From Streptomyces sp. NBC_01803 (lineage in GTDB: Bacteria > Actinomycetota > Actinomycetes > Streptomycetales > Streptomycetaceae), in the NCBI RefSeq assembly GCF_035917415.1, contig NZ_CP109073.1, positions 1,178,001-1,242,000 on the forward strand: a stretch of DNA of 64,000 nt, in the 5' to 3' direction. Below the pieces are notes generated by a model, which saw only the letters and a list, made by a program, of their open reading frames with translations, did no database searches and was not told where the DNA came from. The first letter of the stretch is position 1. Each line of letters starts with the position of its first letter. This document shows, one piece after another, positions 60,461 through 64,000 of the stretch. Position numbers and translations under genes: made by a program.

Positions 60461-60898
60461 CGTGGGCGGCCCCACGCGGCGGCAACCAGCCAGGCGATCA
60501 TCCTGTGACCGCCACTCATACCCTTGCGTCCGGAGAGTGAGACGGGGGCGACGGCCGGTGGCGGGCGGTGGCAGGATGGCGCCCAAGGTCACGAGTGACA
60601 GCGACAACGGCCCCGGCCCGCTGTCCGGCAACCCTCCTTCCGTGGCGGGGTGCCCCGGGTGATGACCGGGCCGTGGACAGCAAGGTCCGCGGCAAGCGCG
60701 GTATTTCAGGGAGCACGCCATGAGTCGGCGAATGATCTAGGCCCGGGGACTTCTTCCCAGGGCCTTCACCCGATCCCCCGCGGTCCGGCGGCCGGCACCA
60801 CGTGTCCCGCCCGGCCTTCTTTCCCCGTCCCGACACGGTGCGGCGACCCCGCCGCGGCGTCCGCCGGACGGATCGTCATGCCTTCCGGGAGACTCACC
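60461..60898. promoter_or_regulatory. Divergent promoter region with short leader ORF
   Basis: 438 nt between MFS (minus) and the desulfurase-like gene (plus). A six-residue ORF, MSRRMI (60720-60740), has GGGAG 7 nt upstream and may be a leader. No other gene or clear promoter consensus was found. Confidence 0.4.
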
Positions 60899-62359
60899 AT
60901 GACCACCACCACCGCGCCCGCCACCACCGGCACCACCACCACCGCCGTCACGGTCACCGCGCCCGCCACCACCGGCACCACCACCACCGCCGTCACGGTC
61001 ACCGCGCCCGCCACCACCGGCACCACCGCCACCACCACCGCGCCCGCCACCACCGCCGCCATCGCGCCCGTCACCACCGCCACCGTCACCGCGCCCGCCA
61101 CCGCCACCACCACCACCGTCCCCGCCCCTCCGGCCGTGCTCAGCGCCGGAGTGCGGGTGCCGCTCGCGGACGGCGGCGAAGCCGAGTACGCGGCGCTCGA
61201 CTACGCGGCCAGCGCCCCCGCCCTGCGCCAGGTCTGGGACGACATCGCCGCCTACGCCCCCTACTACGGCAGCGTCCACCGGGGAGCCGGACACCTGTCG
61301 CTGCTCTCCACCCGGCTGTTCGAGGAGAGCCGGGAGGCCGTCGCCCGTTTCCTCGGCTGCCGACCCGGCGACCAGGTCGTCTTCACCCGCTCCACCACCG
61401 ACTCGCTCAACCTGCTGGCCGCCGCCACGCCCGCCGGGACCCGCGTGTTCGTCTTCGAGACCGAGCACCACGCGGCGCTGCTGCCGTGGCGCGGCCGGGA
61501 CGTGAGCTTCCTGCCCGCGCCCCGTTCCCCCGAGGAGGCCGTCCGCACCACCGAGCAGGCCCTGCGGACGGCCCCGCCGGGACCGAAGCTGCTGTGCGTC
61601 ACCGGCGCCTCCAACGTCACCGGCGAGCTGTGGCCGGTCCGCGAACTCGCCGCCGCCGCCCACCGGCACGGCGCGCGGATCGTCCTGGACGCCGCCCAGC
61701 TCGCCCCGCACCGGCCCGTGGACATCGCCACACTGGACGTGGACTGGGTCGCGTTCTCCGGGCACAAGCTGTACGCGCCGTTCGGCTCCGGCGTCCTCGC
61801 GGGCCGCGCGGACTGGCTGGCGGCGGCCGACCCGTACCTCGCGGGCGGCGGGGCGAGCCGCACTGTGTCCCGCCGCCCCGACGGCGGCGTGGCGGTGGAG
61901 TGGCACACCGACGAGTCCCGGCACGAGGCCGGCTCCCCCAACGTCATCGGCGCCTACGCCATCGCCTCCGCCTGCCGCACCCTCACCGGGGCCGGGTTCG
62001 ACCGGCTCGTCGCGGACGAGGACCACCTGCTGGGCCGTCTGAGGACCGGCCTCGACGCCCTCCCCGCCGTCCGCACCCTGTCCCTCTTCGGTCCGGACGC
62101 CCCCCGGGTGCCCGTGGTGTCCTTCACCGTCGAGGGCTGGGACAGCGCGGAGTTCGCCCGGACCCTGTCGGAGCGCTACGGAATCGGCGTCCGCTCCGGC
62201 CTCTTCTGCGCGCACCCCCTGGTCCGCACCCTGCTCGGCGAGGAGCCCGCCGACTGCGACGGTCCGCTCCAGGCCATCCGCGTCAGCTTCGGCACCGGCA
62301 CCCCGCCCGGACACATCGACCGCCTCCTCCGCGCGACGGCCGAACTGACAGCCGGGTGA
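60899..62359 (+). CDS. PLP-dependent class V aminotransferase / cysteine-desulfurase-like protein
   Basis: 486 aa from ATG 60899 (GGGAG 7 nt before). Residues 1-80 are a Thr/Ala/Val/Pro repeat. The catalytic part starts near residue 85 (LDYAASAPALRQVWDDI) and contains RFLGCRPGDQVVFTRSTTDSLNLLA, PLP Lys290 in FSGHKLYAPFGSG and Cys437 in SGLFCAHPL, which is the catalytic loop of SufS/CsdA desulfurases. Both Lys and Cys are present, so activity as desulfurase or C-S lyase is plausible. The neighbouring ATC-hydrolase-like gene, also sulfur-related in its family, suggests a role in sulfur incorporation. Divergent from the exporter. Confidence 0.8.
   Translation: MTTTTAPATTGTTTTAVTVTAPATTGTTTTAVTVTAPATTGTTATTTAPATTAAIAPVTTATVTAPATATTTTVPAPPAVLSAGVRVPLADGGEAEYAALDYAASAPALRQVWDDIAAYAPYYGSVHRGAGHLSLLSTRLFEESREAVARFLGCRPGDQVVFTRSTTDSLNLLAAATPAGTRVFVFETEHHAALLPWRGRDVSFLPAPRSPEEAVRTTEQALRTAPPGPKLLCVTGASNVTGELWPVRELAAAAHRHGARIVLDAAQLAPHRPVDIATLDVDWVAFSGHKLYAPFGSGVLAGRADWLAAADPYLAGGGASRTVSRRPDGGVAVEWHTDESRHEAGSPNVIGAYAIASACRTLTGAGFDRLVADEDHLLGRLRTGLDALPAVRTLSLFGPDAPRVPVVSFTVEGWDSAEFARTLSERYGIGVRSGLFCAHPLVRTLLGEEPADCDGPLQAIRVSFGTGTPPGHIDRLLRATAELTAG
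60914..61048 (+). repeat. Three 45-bp tandem repeats at the 5' end of the desulfurase-like gene
   Basis: Units begin with GCGCCCGCCACCACCGGCAC at 60914, 60959 and 61004; copies 1 and 2 are identical over 45 bp, copy 3 is partial. They encode APATTGTTTTAVTVT. Degenerate A-T-T repeats continue to about 61130. Confidence 0.9.
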
Positions 62360-62869
62360 GGCCCGTTGACAGCCGGCAAGCACGTCCACCCTCGGCCACG
62401 TCGCCCACCGGCCGGCGCCGCGCCGCCCACCCGCCGAGTGCGAGGACATCGCGCGGCCGGCGCTCTCGTCCATCGATCCGTCCTGGAGTGCGTCTCGCGC
62501 CGAGGCCCACGTTTTCCTGACTGGTCAGCAGGAGCGAAAGGAGGGCGTTGGTGACTCCCCTGGCCTCCCCCAGCGCGCCTCCGGTGCGGTAGAAGAGGCG
62601 AACAGAGTTCATCCGGCAGGCGCCTTCGCCACCGCGGCGGTGACGGCAAGCGACTGAGAGGGAGTCCGGCGATCCGCCAACCCCGTGCCTTGGCCCCGCC
62701 TCAGCGGCGAGCCCGCGCGGCCCGACGCGCGGCACGCCGACATCCCGGCACGGCTAGTACTCCACCTGCCGATCCGCGGCGCCATGGCGTGGAGAGGCTG
62801 ACGGCCTTCGCGCGCACAGCGGAACTGGGGATGCCGGGCAGTGCCCGGCATCCCGAGGGCGGTTCTCCG
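62360..62869. other. Intergenic region without a supported gene
   Basis: 510 nt. A minus frame (MNSVRLFYRTGGALGEARGV from ATG 62612) reads briefly like protein but then becomes Arg-rich, so it is at most a remnant. CTAGTACTCCACC (62755-62767) is an isolated AT-richer spot. No element recognised. Confidence 0.4.
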
Positions 62870-63220
62870 TCACCACCTGGCCGGGTCGGCGACGAAGGCC
62901 GCCCGCGCCGCACCGAGCAGTGCCCCGGTGGCGGCGGGTGCCTCCTCGGGATGACCTGCCTGCCACTTCACGACGTACGAGCACAAAGGCGCGACCGCGA
63001 CCCCCTCACGGGCGGCCATGCGATACAACTCGCGCACCAGCGCGCCCGCGTAGCCCCTGCCCGTGTGTTCGGGATCGACGACGGTGTGGACCGGCACGAG
63101 TGCCGGCTGCGGCTCCCGCAGGACGAAGTATTGGATGAAGCCGACGATCTCGCCGTCGAGACGCCCGACCAGGAGACCCTGGTCCCTGACGTCGCTGATG
63201 TCGATACCGATGTCGCTCAT
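62870..63220 (-). CDS. Small GNAT acetyltransferase (PF14542-like)
   Basis: 116 aa. Short GCN5-type fold: GRLDGEIVGFIQYFVL, then HTVVDPEHTGRGYAGALVRELYRMAAREG (acetyl-CoA loop GRGYAG) and APLCSYVVKWQAGHPEE, which is the characteristic ending of the small YjdJ-like GNAT subfamily. Its ATG overlaps the stop of the alpha/beta-hydrolase gene, so both form an operon. Substrate unknown. Confidence 0.85.
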   Translation of the reverse strand: MSDIGIDISDVRDQGLLVGRLDGEIVGFIQYFVLREPQPALVPVHTVVDPEHTGRGYAGALVRELYRMAAREGVAVAPLCSYVVKWQAGHPEEAPAATGALLGAARAAFVADPARW

Positions 63221-64000
63221 GACGCTCCCTCTTCGCCGTCAGTGGTGAACCGCTTGACGAAGGAGAGTGCGGTGTCGGCGACTTCGCGCCAGCCGCTGTC
63301 GATGGTCAGTGCGTGACCGCGCCCCTTCATCTCGATGATCTCGGTGACCGCGTTCTCGTTACGCTCCTGCCTCTTGTATGAGGCGTTGGCAATGGCCCAC
63401 GGCACGGTGCGGTCCTTCTCGCCCGAGATGATGAGCAGCGGACCACGCTCGGGATTGAGGGTGTTGACCTTCACCTCGGTCCACGGATTGATGTTCGCCA
63501 CCGCCGCCTGGAACAGTGGCTCCCCCGGCGCGGGCACCGCGAACTGCTCGTACAGCTCCATCGCCTCCTCCTCGCCGACGGCGTTGGCGAAGGAATAGCG
63601 GAACTGGTCGTAGGTGAGCGGAACGGCCCGGTGGTAATTGGCCGGGTTTCCCAGGACCACGCTCGCCGCCCGCAGCGAGGAGATCGGCAGCGGCAGCACA
63701 CCGCGAAAAGGCGCTGGGTCGATGGCCACCGAGGCCGCCGACAGCCCCCGCCCGGCGATCATCTGCGTGATGAGCCCGCCGAAGGAATGCCCGACGACGA
63801 CCGGCTTGTGCTTCAGCCGCTCCATCAGCCCGGCGAAGTGGTCGGCGACCTGCCCCACGCTCTTGCCCGCGAAGACCTCGGGATGGGCGTTGGCCTCCGC
63901 GACAGTGTCCGGGTCGTCGGGCCAACCCGGTGTCAGGGGCGCATAGCCCGCCGACTCGAAGACCCGCGCCCACCGTTCCCAGCTGCTGGGCAGCAGCCAG
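63217..64000 (-). CDS. Alpha/beta hydrolase (partial; N-terminus beyond the window)
   Basis: The frame is open from 63217 to the right edge (64000), giving at least 260 residues. Visible parts: SWERWARVFESAGYAPLTPGWPDD near the edge, the nucleophile elbow VVGHSFGGLITQ, LLIISGEKDRTVP with the acidic residue, and GRGHALTID with catalytic His. It resembles non-heme, cofactor-free hydrolases of the epoxide/haloperoxidase branch, with no signal peptide visible in this part. GTG 63858 is only an internal codon, because homology-like sequence continues upstream of it. Confidence 0.82.
   Translation of the reverse strand, partial: WLLPSSWERWARVFESAGYAPLTPGWPDDPDTVAEANAHPEVFAGKSVGQVADHFAGLMERLKHKPVVVGHSFGGLITQMIAGRGLSAASVAIDPAPFRGVLPLPISSLRAASVVLGNPANYHRAVPLTYDQFRYSFANAVGEEEAMELYEQFAVPAPGEPLFQAAVANINPWTEVKVNTLNPERGPLLIISGEKDRTVPWAIANASYKRQERNENAVTEIIEMKGRGHALTIDSGWREVADTALSFVKRFTTDGEEGAS

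Noticed and set aside
62360..62869. Regulator gene in the gap after the desulfurase-like gene
   Set aside because: The best minus frame turns to Arg/Pro filler after about 30 codons and has no helix-turn-helix.

Overview
Composition (very high GC, strong G/C preference at third codon positions, many GTG starts and 4-nt ATGA/GTGA overlaps) and gene content (HxlR and MmyB-like regulators, SpoIIAB/SpoIIAA-type switch proteins, DUF397-era style regulators, DUF6801, Rv1733c-like membrane protein, F420/flavin LLM enzymes) point to a Streptomyces or close streptomycete chromosome. No rRNA, tRNA, CRISPR array or intact insertion sequence was found.

Layout. (1) 1-8.5 kb, plus strand: the end of a lipid-type polyketide synthase cluster (KR-ending PKS, KS-AT-DH-PPTase PKS, free ACP, alpha/beta hydrolase, glycosyltransferase, zinc-ribbon methyltransferase), resembling the PUFA/heterocyst-glycolipid (hglE) type loci of actinomycetes. 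(2) 8.6-11.6 kb: secreted lipase, then a small sigma-like protein and a zinc-ribbon/XRE regulator on minus. (3) 12.3-15.5 kb, minus: a four-gene operon that starts with a 79-aa peptide ending in Cys, followed by a broken, internally duplicated gene, an unknown 311-aa protein and a serine beta-lactamase-fold hydrolase; it looks like an uncharacterised peptide system behind an AT-rich promoter region. (4) 15.8-24.3 kb: Rv1733c-like protein, DUF427, GH15 enzyme, and a signalling island (class III cyclase + universal stress protein; STAS protein; two response regulators; HATPase; histidine kinase with two almost identical PAS modules). (5) 24.5-30.3 kb: exported amine/amino-acid oxidase translationally coupled to an exported RidA-type iminase, then a Tat-exported beta-propeller amidohydrolase. 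(6) 30.4-33.5 kb: a decayed gene, HxlR regulator/thioesterase divergent pair and a secreted DUF6801 protein. (7) 33.8-42.5 kb, minus: a nine-gene Nit1C-type (cyanide/nitrile assimilation, MSMEG_0565-0572 families) operon that carries a second, catalytically dead nitrilase. (8) 43.0-51.0 kb, minus: peptide/nickel-type ABC importer with two LLM oxygenases, one SsuD-like, probably for scavenging an organosulfur compound. (9) 51.2-52.4 kb: LuxR-family regulator with a degenerate receiver. (10) 52.6-62.4 kb: a candidate small-molecule biosynthetic cluster: ATC-hydrolase-like protein, asparagine synthetase, flavin reductase, HpaB-type hydroxylase, methyltransferase, MmyB-type regulator, MFS exporter and a cysteine-desulfurase-like enzyme. 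(11) 62.9-64 kb, minus: GNAT protein coupled to an alpha/beta hydrolase that runs off the window.

A recurring peculiarity is tandem duplication: in-frame repeats of 18, 36, 45, 186 and 384 bp extend or duplicate parts of five different genes, and four-fold or three-fold 17-bp repeats sit at several gene ends.
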